Source: an uncultured delta proteobacterium
GTDB lineage: Bacteria; Myxococcota_A; Polyangia; Polyangiales; Polyangiaceae
Length of the DNA stretch: 63,558 nt
Reading direction: 5' to 3'
Assembly (NCBI GenBank): GCA_903892415.1
Contig: CAITIQ010000333.1
Span: 1 to 63,558 of the forward strand
A program made the translations under genes and the position numbers. The notes under the pieces were generated by a model. It was not told the origin of the DNA. It saw only the letters and a program-made list of their open reading frames with translations, and searched no databases. Positions 17,057 through 26,041 of the stretch are shown here, piece by piece (within the stretch, counting starts at the first letter, position 1; the number at the start of each line of letters is the position of its first letter).

Positions 17057-17983
17057 ATGCATCGTGCCTCAGCGTCCTGGTCATTCGTTTTCGCCGCTAT
17101 TTTGGGCTGTGGAGAAGAGAGCTCTGTTGAGCCCAGCGGCGGGAGCGGTGGGCAGAATCCGGGCGGAGAGGCTCCATCAGGCGGCAGCTCCTCGGGCGGT
17201 AACTCCACAGGCGGTAACTCCGCTGGCGGCAGCTCCTCGGGAGGAGAGGGTGGCGGTGGCGGTGGGGCGCCCGCAGACGCCCGCTTTCGCTTTATCCATC
17301 TATCTCCCGACGGCCCCGCGGTCGACCTGTGCCTGGTTCCTGCGCAAGGCGCTCCAATCGGGCCACTGCTCGAGAACCTGAGCCTCGAGCCCGGCGGGCT
17401 CGGCTACCTTGGAGCTACCAGCTACCTCGACGTCCCCGCCGGCGGGTACCAGGCAGTTCTACTCGAGGCGGCCGGTACCGATTGCGACGGACCAGCGCTG
17501 CCTGCTCAGCTCGACCTTCAACTGGAAGCAGACAGCTCCACAACAGTTGTCGCCGGTGGGATGGTCGCGGGCTCAGTTGGGGAGCAGGCCCTCCAGCTAA
17601 TACGCTATAGCGATGACACAGCTGCGATCACTGGGAAGGTTCGGCAACGCTTTATCAATCTGTTGGTTGGAACTCCCGCCCTCAGCCTCGGTCAAAACGC
17701 TGGGAAGAACTTTGTGCCGTTGTTCACCGACGTAGCGTACTCCCAGGTCGGCGACGCCGGCGGCGAGCCCTACCTCGTGACCGACCCGCAGAGCAACATT
17801 GAACTAAGCCTGCGCGCCACGGGCTCCACGGCCGATCTATTGACGGTGGGCGGGATCTTCATCCCGGCGAACGAGGTCATCACCAGCTTTGCCGTTGGCA
17901 ACCTCGACCAGCAGCCCGCTCCGATCAAGGTACTGGCCTGTCTTGATACCTCGGGCTTCTGCATCGAGTTCCCCGCCGACTAG
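17057..17983 (+). CDS. DUF4397-domain lipoprotein with Gly/Ser-rich spacer
   Basis: 308 residues. The lipobox ILGC predicts lipidation at Cys18. Residues about 25-72 are a low-complexity spacer of GGS/GGN units (SSSGGNSTGGNSAGGSSS). From residue 73 the phrases RFRFIHLSPDGPAVDLCLV and SYLDVPAGGYQAVLLEA match DUF4397, a beta-sandwich found in secreted bacterial proteins. A ribosome site AAGGAG is 7 bases before the ATG. It probably sits on the cell surface; the ligand is unknown. Its stop codon overlaps the convergent HxlR gene by 4 bases. Confidence 0.88.
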   Translation: MHRASASWSFVFAAILGCGEESSVEPSGGSGGQNPGGEAPSGGSSSGGNSTGGNSAGGSSSGGEGGGGGGAPADARFRFIHLSPDGPAVDLCLVPAQGAPIGPLLENLSLEPGGLGYLGATSYLDVPAGGYQAVLLEAAGTDCDGPALPAQLDLQLEADSSTTVVAGGMVAGSVGEQALQLIRYSDDTAAITGKVRQRFINLLVGTPALSLGQNAGKNFVPLFTDVAYSQVGDAGGEPYLVTDPQSNIELSLRATGSTADLLTVGGIFIPANEVITSFAVGNLDQQPAPIKVLACLDTSGFCIEFPAD

Positions 17984-18501
17984 CCTTTGTGCTCAGAGCT
18001 TGGCTCGTTGCGCGCGTAATACTCAGCAAAACGAGCCCTTTTCGCGCTGGTCGACGCAGGAAAAGAAGGGCCTGGCCCGGCAAATAGATTGCGCGGCTCA
18101 ATCGGTTCTCCTGTCTCAGCGTCGACGACCAGGGCGCGCACACGCCGGCCGGTCCTGCGGTCATAAACGATGACCGGCTCGCGCCCTTCCTCAAAGGACC
18201 AGCGCTCACCAAACGTCATGGTCGCAAGCAGCACCTTCGTCGTGTCATAACCCTTCTCCGTCAACCGATAGTCGTGACGACCAGCGGCGTACTCATGCTT
18301 CTCGAGCACCCCTTGCTCGACGAGCAAGGCGAGCCGCTTGGTCAATATGTTGCGACCAATGCCCAACCATTCCTGAAACTCGTCGAAGCGAGATACTCCG
18401 TAGAGACACTCACGGAGAATGAGCTGGGTCCACCAATCCCCAAGCACATCGAGAGACCGTGCAATCGGGCAAGGGACACTCGGAAAACGCTTTCGCTCCA
18501 T
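17980..18501 (-). CDS. HxlR-family winged-helix transcriptional regulator
   Basis: 173 residues. Residues about 10-100 are an HxlR winged helix: CPIARSLDVLGDWWTQLILR, FDEFQEWLGIGRNILTKRL, LVEQGVLEKHEY and YRLTEKGYD are in the family order. The C-terminal extension of about 60 residues (EPVIVYDRRTGRRVRALVVD) recurs in longer HxlR proteins. HxlR regulators usually sense electrophiles or redox state and act on nearby genes. Candidate targets are the DUF4397 lipoprotein and the palindrome at 16986-17000. Cytoplasmic. Confidence 0.92.
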   Translation of the reverse strand: MERKRFPSVPCPIARSLDVLGDWWTQLILRECLYGVSRFDEFQEWLGIGRNILTKRLALLVEQGVLEKHEYAAGRHDYRLTEKGYDTTKVLLATMTFGERWSFEEGREPVIVYDRRTGRRVRALVVDAETGEPIEPRNLFAGPGPSFPASTSAKRARFAEYYARNEPSSEHKG

Positions 18502-18571
18502 GGCCGAACGTTAGCACAGTTGCATGATGGCACGCATTGAACGAAAGCGAGAGCAGCGGCCGGTCGGAGGC

Positions 18572-19258
18572 TTAGCGCCCCGGCGCATCAACGCTGAAGC
18601 TCCGCCTACGCCAAAGCGCGACACCAAGGAGCGCGGTAAACGCCAAGAGGCCAACCCAGACGGCGGGCGGCAAGTGCGTAATCACGTCATAGAGCTGCTC
18701 TCCGAAGTAGCTCACCATGAAGATGGGCAACAAATAGCCGACAAACGAACCCCAAAAGTGGGTTCCAAAACGTACCCGCGAAATGCCGAAGAACGCATGC
18801 AACATCGGCGGCATCCAGAAGATGAAGCGCAGCAAGACCACTGTCGTAAAGCCGCGCCGCGCGAGCGCTGCTTCATACTTCTTGAGCTTTGCAGGGATCC
18901 GCTTGGCGACGGCGTCTCTCGCGACGAAGCGAGCGAAGGAGAAGCCAACCACACTGGCAGCCATGGTGCCTGTCATTGACAACGCAAAGGCAACCGGCCA
19001 CGGCCAGATCAGTGGCGCGACCATGATGAACACAGTCCCCGGAACCCCGAACGGCTGCAGCAGTGCATAGGAAAGGACGAATACCAAGTAGCCAAGCGCG
19101 CCAAGCTCTACCAACGTGAGCTTCAGCTCGGACGGGCTGGCAAACCGCTGAAACACGCCAAACCGCCACGCGGCGAGCAGCCCCACCACGACCGCTACCA
19201 CCAGCGCAAGCCTCGCCAAGTTCGCGGACTTCAACGGCCTGCGCCTACCTCTCGCCAC
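18572..19258 (-). CDS. TVP38/TMEM64 (VTT-domain) membrane protein
   Basis: 228 residues with a GTG start. There are about five hydrophobic segments. The central VTT signature is visible as VLSYALLQPFGVPGTVFIMV, then SFARFVARDAVAKRIPAKL, VVLLRFIFWMPPML and a following GISRVRFGTHFWGSFVGY. The family are inner-membrane proteins related to DedA, some of which move lipids or are needed for envelope homeostasis. Its first 28 bases overlap the 3' end of the upstream metallo-hydrolase gene, so both are probably co-transcribed. Confidence 0.88.
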   Translation of the reverse strand: MARGRRRPLKSANLARLALVVAVVVGLLAAWRFGVFQRFASPSELKLTLVELGALGYLVFVLSYALLQPFGVPGTVFIMVAPLIWPWPVAFALSMTGTMAASVVGFSFARFVARDAVAKRIPAKLKKYEAALARRGFTTVVLLRFIFWMPPMLHAFFGISRVRFGTHFWGSFVGYLLPIFMVSYFGEQLYDVITHLPPAVWVGLLAFTALLGVALWRRRSFSVDAPGR

Positions 19259-20271
19259 CAGGTATCGGGACCTTCAGCATGGGCGAGCTCCACCACGGCG
19301 CCGAGTCGCGGGGTCAAGAGCCGCGCATCGGCCTTGCCGGCCAACTCGAGCAAAGTCTCAGGCGGCTCATTCCAAGCATGCAAGGCCAGATTGAAGGTCC
19401 CCCAATGCACCGGTAACAACATCCTGCCGCCCAGCATCTTAAAAGCGGTTAGTGCGTTCTCCGGGCCTAGGTGAATCCCACCCCAACTTGGGTGAAAGGC
19501 GCCGATCTCGAGCATCACCAGATCAAAGGGCCCATGCTGGCGGCCAATGTCGGCAAACGCCGGAGTTAGCCCGGTATCCCCGGAGAAGAAGACCTTATGG
19601 TGCTCCGATTGGATGACCCATGAAGCCCACAGCGTGCGATTGCGATCGGTTGCGGCGCGTCCCGAGAAATGCTGCGACGGGGTGGCGTAGAAGCGCAAGC
19701 CGCGCACATCCACGTGCTCATTCCAATCGAGCTCGGTGATGAGCTCTGGCTGCACGCCAAACGCTTCGAGTCGCGCACCGACCCCAAGAGCAGTTACCAC
19801 CGGAACGCCCATCCGTGCGATCTCCACCATGGTGCGACGGCACAGGTGATCGTAGTGATCGTGCGATAGCAAGATCACGTCGATCGGCGGCAGCTCCTCC
19901 AGCTGCGCGGGCACCGGGTGGAAGCGCTTCGGCCCGGCAAACGAGACCGGCGAGGCTCGCTGGGCGAATACCGGGTCCGTCAGAATGCGATAGCCGTCCA
20001 ACTCCAAGAGCACCGTGCTGTGGCCCAACCAGGTTAGCCGCAAACGCGTGTCGGGGGCCTTTGCCCATTGGTCGTGAGGTCGCAACAGCGGCAACGAAGC
20101 CCGCGGAGTCCGCTCGGCCCCGCCAAAGAAGTATTCACCAAGCAGCGGTAGAGCGTTGGATTGCAGCTCGGGCGTGACCCCCGAGGGATTGCTGAACCTT
20201 CCGTTTTGCAACTGTGGAGAGGCCAGCACGCGGGCTCTCCGCTCACCACGAAAGTCCAAACAGGCTTTCAT
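19231..20271 (-). CDS. Metallo-beta-lactamase-fold hydrolase, UlaG/NAPE-PLD-like, cytoplasmic type
   Basis: 346 residues. The N-terminal arm (GRFSNPSGVTPELQ) is a feature of the longer NAPE-PLD-like bacterial subgroup. The metal-binding HDHYDH is at residues 137-142, preceded by TWLGHSTVLLELDGYRILTD and followed by VFFSGDTGLTPAF and LLPVHWGTFNLALHAWNEP. No signal peptide is evident, unlike its paralogue at 14674-15603. It overlaps the TVP38 gene by 28 bases; a membrane-lipid substrate would suit that neighbour, but this is inference. Confidence 0.9.
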   Translation of the reverse strand: MKACLDFRGERRARVLASPQLQNGRFSNPSGVTPELQSNALPLLGEYFFGGAERTPRASLPLLRPHDQWAKAPDTRLRLTWLGHSTVLLELDGYRILTDPVFAQRASPVSFAGPKRFHPVPAQLEELPPIDVILLSHDHYDHLCRRTMVEIARMGVPVVTALGVGARLEAFGVQPELITELDWNEHVDVRGLRFYATPSQHFSGRAATDRNRTLWASWVIQSEHHKVFFSGDTGLTPAFADIGRQHGPFDLVMLEIGAFHPSWGGIHLGPENALTAFKMLGGRMLLPVHWGTFNLALHAWNEPPETLLELAGKADARLLTPRLGAVVELAHAEGPDTWWREVGAGR

Positions 20272-20346
20272 GCCTCCGCTTGTATCACGGCGCGCTCGAC
20301 TCCCCCGCCGCCTTCACCCAACTTTACAGAGCTCTCGGCTCGGCGC

Positions 20347-22098
20347 TCACGGCATCGCTACATCACCGAGCGACATCTCCACGTGGATGGAGCCCGCCTT
20401 TCGCCGGTTATACTGCTTAGTCAAACCAGCAACCGCAGCCGTGCGCACGGCTTGATCTGCTCGCAGGCCGATCGCGTATCGATAGCAATTTAGAGCCTCG
20501 GAACGGCGCCCCTCGAGGTCCAAAGCGCGTCCCCGCCAAAGATGGAAGGCGGCGACTCTTTCTTCATCCGCGTGCCCGAGCGCAAGAGCGCGGTCAAACG
20601 CGAGGACAGCCCGTTGCGAGCGACCAAGTTCGAGCGACAGTAGACCTGCAACATAAGCGTATATCGCTTGCTTGGGCGCAAGTTCCAACGCGGTCTCCAT
20701 ATGACCAAGCGCCGCCTGCGTATCATTGCGATCCAAGTACGCAACATACGCCCGACGAAACTGCTCGAACGCTGCATCAGCCCCTGAATCGACGGCCGAT
20801 TTGGTGGTGAACCGTTGGAGGATCCGGGACTCACCCAGGTCCTTGAACGAGAACGGAATGAACTCCCCGCAACTGGTCGGGGCCTTTCCAACGCCCACCC
20901 AGACCGCGCCATCTTCAGGAGAGAAGACCACCGAACCGACTGTCATCACCATTGCGATCGAATCGCGAATTCGACAGCTCGGTGACGCGCCTTGATCCGC
21001 GAGCATAGCTCCCATTCGTGCGGGGATTAGCTGGCCTGCGTTCGCCTTCAGGAGCTCATTGACACGCTGGTGCCTCCCTAAGTTGTGCCGCCAATAGGAG
21101 CCATAAAGCGCCACTTCGGAGTTACCGAGCTCCGGGTCGAGATAGATATTCGCGTAACCGAAGGTGGAAGCCTCTGGGCTCGCCGTTGGATCCCCTCCCA
21201 AGATCTTTGCAACATGCCGCTCCGGGTTCTGCTCGAAGCACAGTACTCGCTTCGACTTGCCGTCCGCCACGAGGTGGGTCCAACAACCAATCGAGCGTTG
21301 CTGAGCCAAGATCTCCGCGGCTTGCTCCAAGGTGCTGGCCTCCCGCATCACCCTATCGCCGAGCACGCCGATGGGAATTCCGCCGAGCCGCGCCTTATCG
21401 GTAAACATGTGTTGATGCACGGTCAGGGTCAGCCCCGCCTCATTCATGGCGGTGATGCCGCCGAGCCCGACGCCAGCCGCGGCCACCGCAACATAACGCT
21501 GGCCCTTCTCCGGCGTGTGGAAGATGAGCGCTGCGTTATCCACCCAGTTCTCGACTCCAAAGTAGTCGAAGTTTCGAGCGTGCAAGAGCTTGCCCCCTGC
21601 CGTTGCGTTTCCCCAAGCAATGGCGCTGGTGCAACCAAGCCCAAGTTCCAACCGGTGAGCGACGGCTGGAGCTGCACCGCGCAACTTAGCCATCATGGAC
21701 GCAGACCACACCAGCGAGTCCGGCATGGTGCAGCCCAAGATGAACTCTTCCTCGTCCAACCCAGCTCCACGGGCGATGCCGCGAATCGTTTCAAGGGCAA
21801 AGGGCGGCAGCCGCTTGCGCACCGACGAGCCTACACCACGTTGGATGGCTGCGATTAGATAGGGTGATAGTGGCCCCAGTGGCTTGCCCAAAAGGCGCTC
21901 CACCATCGTTCGGTAATACGGAATAGGGCCGCGCCGAACCTTCTCAGCCAGCAGGGCGCCGTGCTGTTCCCCCATTTCGGCGAAGGAGCCAACCAGGTTG
22001 AGCACGTTCATACCAGCCACCTGGTGGAGGCTTCCGCGCCCGTGTCGGCGCCGCTCAGGGCCAACGCTATTGTGCATTAGAGATTGCTGCAGCTGCAT
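20347..22098 (-). CDS. C45-family autoproteolytic acyltransferase/amidase fused to TPR repeats
   Basis: About 584 residues from the ATG at 22098, which follows a GAGGAAG ribosome site and lies 11 bases after the regulator stop codon; a longer frame to 22197 overlaps that regulator. The N-terminal 430 residues match the Ntn-hydrolase family that includes isopenicillin N acyltransferase: after LELGLGC the self-cleavage would expose nucleophile Cys156 in GCTSAIAWG, followed by LLHARNFDYFGVENW and MNEAGLTLTVHQH. The C-terminal 150 residues contain TPR-like helices (ALGHMETALELAPKQAIY). It should hydrolyse or form an amide bond; the substrate is unknown. A GntR regulator is in the same operon. Confidence 0.85.
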   Translation of the reverse strand: MQLQQSLMHNSVGPERRRHGRGSLHQVAGMNVLNLVGSFAEMGEQHGALLAEKVRRGPIPYYRTMVERLLGKPLGPLSPYLIAAIQRGVGSSVRKRLPPFALETIRGIARGAGLDEEEFILGCTMPDSLVWSASMMAKLRGAAPAVAHRLELGLGCTSAIAWGNATAGGKLLHARNFDYFGVENWVDNAALIFHTPEKGQRYVAVAAAGVGLGGITAMNEAGLTLTVHQHMFTDKARLGGIPIGVLGDRVMREASTLEQAAEILAQQRSIGCWTHLVADGKSKRVLCFEQNPERHVAKILGGDPTASPEASTFGYANIYLDPELGNSEVALYGSYWRHNLGRHQRVNELLKANAGQLIPARMGAMLADQGASPSCRIRDSIAMVMTVGSVVFSPEDGAVWVGVGKAPTSCGEFIPFSFKDLGESRILQRFTTKSAVDSGADAAFEQFRRAYVAYLDRNDTQAALGHMETALELAPKQAIYAYVAGLLSLELGRSQRAVLAFDRALALGHADEERVAAFHLWRGRALDLEGRRSEALNCYRYAIGLRADQAVRTAAVAGLTKQYNRRKAGSIHVEMSLGDVAMP

Positions 22099-22109
22099 AC
22101 TTCCTCGCG

Positions 22110-22955
22110 CTACGATTGGTTGAGATCCGACATGACCAAAGAAAGGGGTTTGCCCGAGGCAAGCGCGGCGGACGCCATGATCCTCGGGATGGCCCAACGA
22201 TGAAAACCGACGACCGCCTGCCGCGCGCCGTCGACGTCCCCAGCGGCGACCAGCTCAATCAGAATCCGAATGCCTTCCACGTGCTCGGCGCTCGGCGGCC
22301 GGGTTGCCACCAGGCTCTGCTCGAGCTCGGCGGTTACGCGTGAATTGAAGGCCGCGAGCATTTCGTAAACGGGATTGCACGCGCAGCGCGCCAGCGTGAG
22401 CGTCAACTCGTGAACGCTCGCGATGTACTCGCGGGGCTCGTCAATGAGCGTGCTTAGTCTGTTGACCTTTGCTCGCAGCGTTTCAACGTCTTGCTTGCTG
22501 CGTCGCTGGGCAGCCGCTGCAGTCATATCGGCGTCCAACTTGGCGCGGACCTCCAAGAACCCGGATAAGACCGCGAGATCCACGTCGCCTGGCCGCGGGA
22601 CGAGCAACACCAGCAAGACCTCAGGACTCATCGACCGCAGCGGATCGAGCACGATGGTCCCCCGTCGCCGTACCGGCTCGACGAGCCGATGAACCTCAAG
22701 CAGCTTGATCGCCTCTCGGATCACGCCGCGGTTGACGCCGTAATCGGTCGCTAGCTCCGCCTCCTTGGGCAGCACCGCCCCAAGCTGCAATTCGCCCTTG
22801 GTGATCCTTCGGAGCAGGTCCCGAGCAACGCTGTCCGCCTTGCGAGCTGGCTTGTCACCCCTCGGCTTGGAGGCGGCTGGCGGCGCCTGCGTTTTGCGCG
22901 CTTTTCCAACAGATTTGCTTTCCCGAGGCTTGCTCGACTTTGCCCGCTCAACCAC
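22110..22955 (-). CDS. GntR-family transcriptional regulator, FadR/FCD subgroup
   Basis: 281 residues with a GTG start and a basic, Lys/Pro-rich leader of about 40 residues. The winged helix follows: VARDLLRRITKGELQLGAVL, ELATDYGVNRGVIREAIKLLEVHRLVE and RRRGTIVLDP. The C-terminal all-helical FCD-like ligand domain spans about 130-265. GntR/FadR regulators respond to small organic acids or acyl-CoA. The gene lies immediately upstream of the C45 acyltransferase and divergent from a lipoprotein; a palindrome 8 bases before the GTG suggests autoregulation. Confidence 0.92.
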   Translation of the reverse strand: MVERAKSSKPRESKSVGKARKTQAPPAASKPRGDKPARKADSVARDLLRRITKGELQLGAVLPKEAELATDYGVNRGVIREAIKLLEVHRLVEPVRRRGTIVLDPLRSMSPEVLLVLLVPRPGDVDLAVLSGFLEVRAKLDADMTAAAAQRRSKQDVETLRAKVNRLSTLIDEPREYIASVHELTLTLARCACNPVYEMLAAFNSRVTAELEQSLVATRPPSAEHVEGIRILIELVAAGDVDGARQAVVGFHRWAIPRIMASAALASGKPLSLVMSDLNQS

Positions 22956-22963
22956 CGAATCAC

Positions 22964-22980
22964 AATAGATCGCATCTATT
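22964..22980. promoter_or_regulatory. Palindrome AATAGAT-CGC-ATCTATT, candidate GntR operator
   Basis: Perfect 7+3+7 inverted repeat immediately upstream of the GntR-family gene (GTG at 22955) and 112 bases before the divergent lipoprotein start at 23092. The adjacent sequence to 23010 is locally AT-rich and is a likely promoter zone. Position and symmetry suit autoregulation. It occupies the place where a ribosome site would be expected, so this regulator may have weak or leaderless translation. Confidence 0.6.
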
Positions 22981-23091
22981 CATTTTCAACATATTTAATC
23001 GCAATCGAGAAAAATGGGCCGTGGGACGTCGATGGTTACCTCCACCTTCGGTGGAATGAGAGACGCTGTTGAGGCGTCCGACCAACGAGCC

Positions 23092-24750
23092 ATGAAGTTG
23101 CAACAGCTAGTCCTCGCGTTGGGGCTGACAGGCCTCGGTTGCTCCGGTGAAGCTGGAAAGACGGGGGAGGTCGATGCCCAGCTCCCGCTTGCGGCAGCGA
23201 CTGCGACCAGCGCAGCCGTAGCCACTCCAAGCAAAGACGCCGAGGACACGGAGCACACTGCATGCGAGGCGCGTTACAACGCCATCGCGAAGCAAGGCCG
23301 AGCCTACGGCCAGGGTCCGTTGGAAACCAACAGGGAGCGAATGCTCGGTCGGGCGCGCGGAGCCACGAGCTTGTTCGTACGCGAACCAGAGAGGACCGCG
23401 CTCAGCGATGCTGCGCTGGAGCGCGAACGGCAATGGTTTGATAAGCAACTACCTGGAACTCGCGTCACCCGCTTGATTGCGCGCAACAAGCAGCGAAAGC
23501 AGGCTTTGCGGGCGCTGCTATTGCGCGAGGGCTACCTGTACGCCGATCAGCCCGATGATGCTTACGAACTCGAGGCCCGCGTCACCCTCCCCGAACTATT
23601 TGAGGAGGAGCATCTGCTGCTTACCCGCGGTAACGAGCAAGCCAAGCTGCGGCTGAAGCCCGGTAAGTATCGTGAGTACGTCTTCGATGGTGGGCCCAAG
23701 GACGGTAAGAAGGCCTCCATCGTATTCGGGGATCGTATCGAGGTAGCGGACAAGGAGGGGCACATCGCCAGCACCTCACCGTGGTTGCACCGCGACATCC
23801 TGGGCCTTGCCTGGGCGCACGGGCTCGACCGCATCTCGTTCGAGCGCATCACAGAGACCAATCTGCTCGCGCAGCTGCGCGTGGGCCAACTCAGCGTGAA
23901 GGCGGTGCTCGAGTCTGACAAGGCGAGCCTCACGATCGGCTGTGTCGCAGAGCCGCAAGCGAAGCGGGAAGCGTTCAAAGCGGCGCTCGGTCAAGCCGAA
24001 GCAAGCCGGCTCGCCGATTCGCGAATACGCGAGGCAGTCAGCCAGCAGACGGACGAGGTCCTGCCCTTCGACCGGCCGCGCAACGAGAAGGGCCCTGATA
24101 AAGACGGTCAGTTACGGCCGATCTGGAGAGCCGCCTACTTGCGCGGGCAATCCACCTTTGAAGCAGAAGGTGGCACCTATCCGGTCTTTCTTCCCGACGG
24201 CCGACCTTCCCCGCCCCAGGTTTGCGTCGACTTTGTTTTGGACACCTACGAGCGCGCCGCCGGCAGCTGGTTCGCGCCACGCGGTCAGCAGCCCGCGCGA
24301 GCGAAAGGGCGGCTCGACATCGACTCCTTCGGGGTAACCAACCGCCGCGGGGTGCTCGGCTTCATGCAGTTCGCCGACTCGAGGGATGACCTTTTCGACG
24401 TTCGTCAGTTCAAAGGCAAAGAGCGCATCGAGTTCGCCCGACGCAACGACTTCTTCAAGTTCATCCAAGACAATGTGGCCGACTTCCGCGCGGGCGACAT
24501 CTTGGCCATTCACGGTCTAAAGCGAGACGAGCGGATTCATCAACACGCCATCTTGGTCGAGTTCGTCGACCCGATCACAGGCTTCCCTTCCGGCCTCGCG
24601 GACCAAATGAAGGCGCCGCGCCGTCGTTCGTGGGAGGGCATCATGGCCGAAGCGCCCAAACGCAGTTTGCTCTACCGCGCACGGCCAGTTGCACCGATCC
24701 GAGGCCCCGTCGAAGCAGAGGCCGTGGCGACGCGCCTCGCCAGTAAGTGA
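23092..24750 (+). CDS. Predicted lipoprotein with possible NlpC/P60-like cysteine hydrolase domain
   Basis: 552 residues from the ATG at 23092, which begins a signal peptide ending in LTGLGC (Cys17). An earlier in-frame ATG at 23014 would add 26 residues ahead of the signal. The first 300 residues are helical and charged without recognised family. From about residue 370 a papain-like order appears: Cys378 in VCVDFVLDTYERAAGSWF, then FRAGDILAIHGL and His485 in RIHQHAILVEF. This resembles NlpC/P60 and related amidases, but the match is by pattern only. Divergent from the GntR regulator. Confidence 0.75.
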   Translation: MKLQQLVLALGLTGLGCSGEAGKTGEVDAQLPLAAATATSAAVATPSKDAEDTEHTACEARYNAIAKQGRAYGQGPLETNRERMLGRARGATSLFVREPERTALSDAALERERQWFDKQLPGTRVTRLIARNKQRKQALRALLLREGYLYADQPDDAYELEARVTLPELFEEEHLLLTRGNEQAKLRLKPGKYREYVFDGGPKDGKKASIVFGDRIEVADKEGHIASTSPWLHRDILGLAWAHGLDRISFERITETNLLAQLRVGQLSVKAVLESDKASLTIGCVAEPQAKREAFKAALGQAEASRLADSRIREAVSQQTDEVLPFDRPRNEKGPDKDGQLRPIWRAAYLRGQSTFEAEGGTYPVFLPDGRPSPPQVCVDFVLDTYERAAGSWFAPRGQQPARAKGRLDIDSFGVTNRRGVLGFMQFADSRDDLFDVRQFKGKERIEFARRNDFFKFIQDNVADFRAGDILAIHGLKRDERIHQHAILVEFVDPITGFPSGLADQMKAPRRRSWEGIMAEAPKRSLLYRARPVAPIRGPVEAEAVATRLASK

Positions 24751-24760
24751 CGATCGCGCT

Positions 24761-26041
24761 TTAGCTCGGAGGCCGCATGAACGAATTGGCGAGGTCAAAG
24801 CCGCGACCACCGTGGCCCGGCCGAAGCTCCAGCCTCGGCATACGTGCGCCGTGAACACGCACATCGCCAACGAAGGCCGCCGCCGCGAGACTGGCCGCCT
24901 CCCGCACGTTCGACGACGTTGCGCGTTTCACCCGCAGGTCAGGTTCGGCGGCGAGCGTTAGCGAATCGGCTGCGTGCGTGATGGTTCGCATCGTGAAAAG
25001 AGCGAGCATGGTTTCGTTGCGTCGACGCCGCGCTGCGATGTCAGCACGGCTGGTTTGGCGAACCGTTACCTCGTGATCGGGTTGGGAGATCGCGCCGGCG
25101 ATCGCCTCGGCGACCTCGGCGAGGTGCGCTCCGTGATCCACGAACAGGGTAATTGGGCCGCCTGGGTTCTCGGCCTCGGCACCGGCATCGGGCAGAGGGC
25201 CGAGCGCGAGATGCGACAAGGCTGCCTTGGGAATGCGATCCACGACCTTCTGCAGGGCGCCAGGCTTGGCTAATGGTGTATCCCCGTTGGCCGTCAGCAC
25301 AAACGAACCAACGCTCGAAAAGTCGAAGCGCTGGGCGGAAGGGCGCGGCGTTGCCAAGCCAGCCCCGAGCCAACCGAGGTCATCGCGCCCGACCTCGAAC
25401 TCACGCAAACTCTCGCGCAGATCGGCCGCCGATTCGAGCTTCAGGCTATCCAAAAAAGCCGGTCCCATCGCCGAAGAAAGATTACGCGTTAGCGTCAATC
25501 GACTAGCGCTCGACTGCGCCATAAAAGCTCCAGTCCCATCCGGTTCTACGGGGCTAAAGTTATTGGGCACAATCGCGAAGATGGGCAGGCTGAGCGTATC
25601 CACCAGCGCAGCGGCCGTCGCTTTTGAAAAGGCGATCGAATGACCAGGCCCCACTTCAAATGGGCCTAGCGGCTCCAACAGAAAACGGGCGCCCATCGCC
25701 GAGGCGCGCTTCAAGCTCGCCACGACCTCGGCCGGACCGACGGCCTTGCCGCGCGCCGTTCGCAACCCTGTGCGCAGTGGGACCAACACCCTCGCCCCCT
25801 CCTTGCGCGGTAGTTCCTCTGCCAACATCGGAGTCTTTGCGCCGGGCGTGTACAGCGTGTCGAAGACCGCCGGCGCGCAGAGGCCGGCAACCGGATTGGC
25901 CCAGTCGTGTGGGTCGAGCGTTCCGAGCGCCCAGGGCACACGAAAGGAGAGCGTTCCGCCCCGTGGGGTACGACCGAGCGCGAGTGCGCGCCCAGGAAGG
26001 CCCACCGACAACGCGGCCAAGAGCAGCGCTCGCCGCCGCAT
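24761..26041 (-). CDS. Orphan solute-binding-like protein (SBP family 5 type)
   Basis: 426 residues from the ATG at 26041 (an in-frame TTG at 26044 is possible). A signal peptide RRRALLLAALSVGLPGRALA is followed by GGTLSFRVPWALGTLDPHD, the N-terminal pattern of peptide/nickel-type ABC solute-binding proteins, and later PVEPDGTGAF. It is shorter than the usual 500-550 residues, and no ABC permease or ATPase gene is nearby. It might therefore be a sensor or scavenging protein rather than a transporter component. Its ATG overlaps the stop of the upstream gene by one base (TGATG). Confidence 0.75.
   Translation of the reverse strand: MRRRALLLAALSVGLPGRALALGRTPRGGTLSFRVPWALGTLDPHDWANPVAGLCAPAVFDTLYTPGAKTPMLAEELPRKEGARVLVPLRTGLRTARGKAVGPAEVVASLKRASAMGARFLLEPLGPFEVGPGHSIAFSKATAAALVDTLSLPIFAIVPNNFSPVEPDGTGAFMAQSSASRLTLTRNLSSAMGPAFLDSLKLESAADLRESLREFEVGRDDLGWLGAGLATPRPSAQRFDFSSVGSFVLTANGDTPLAKPGALQKVVDRIPKAALSHLALGPLPDAGAEAENPGGPITLFVDHGAHLAEVAEAIAGAISQPDHEVTVRQTSRADIAARRRRNETMLALFTMRTITHAADSLTLAAEPDLRVKRATSSNVREAASLAAAAFVGDVRVHGARMPRLELRPGHGGRGFDLANSFMRPPS

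Noticed and set aside
17004..17381. Open frame of 125 codons starting before the DUF4397 lipoprotein
   Set aside because: It overlaps the lipoprotein in another frame; the lipoprotein has a ribosome site, lipobox and domain match.
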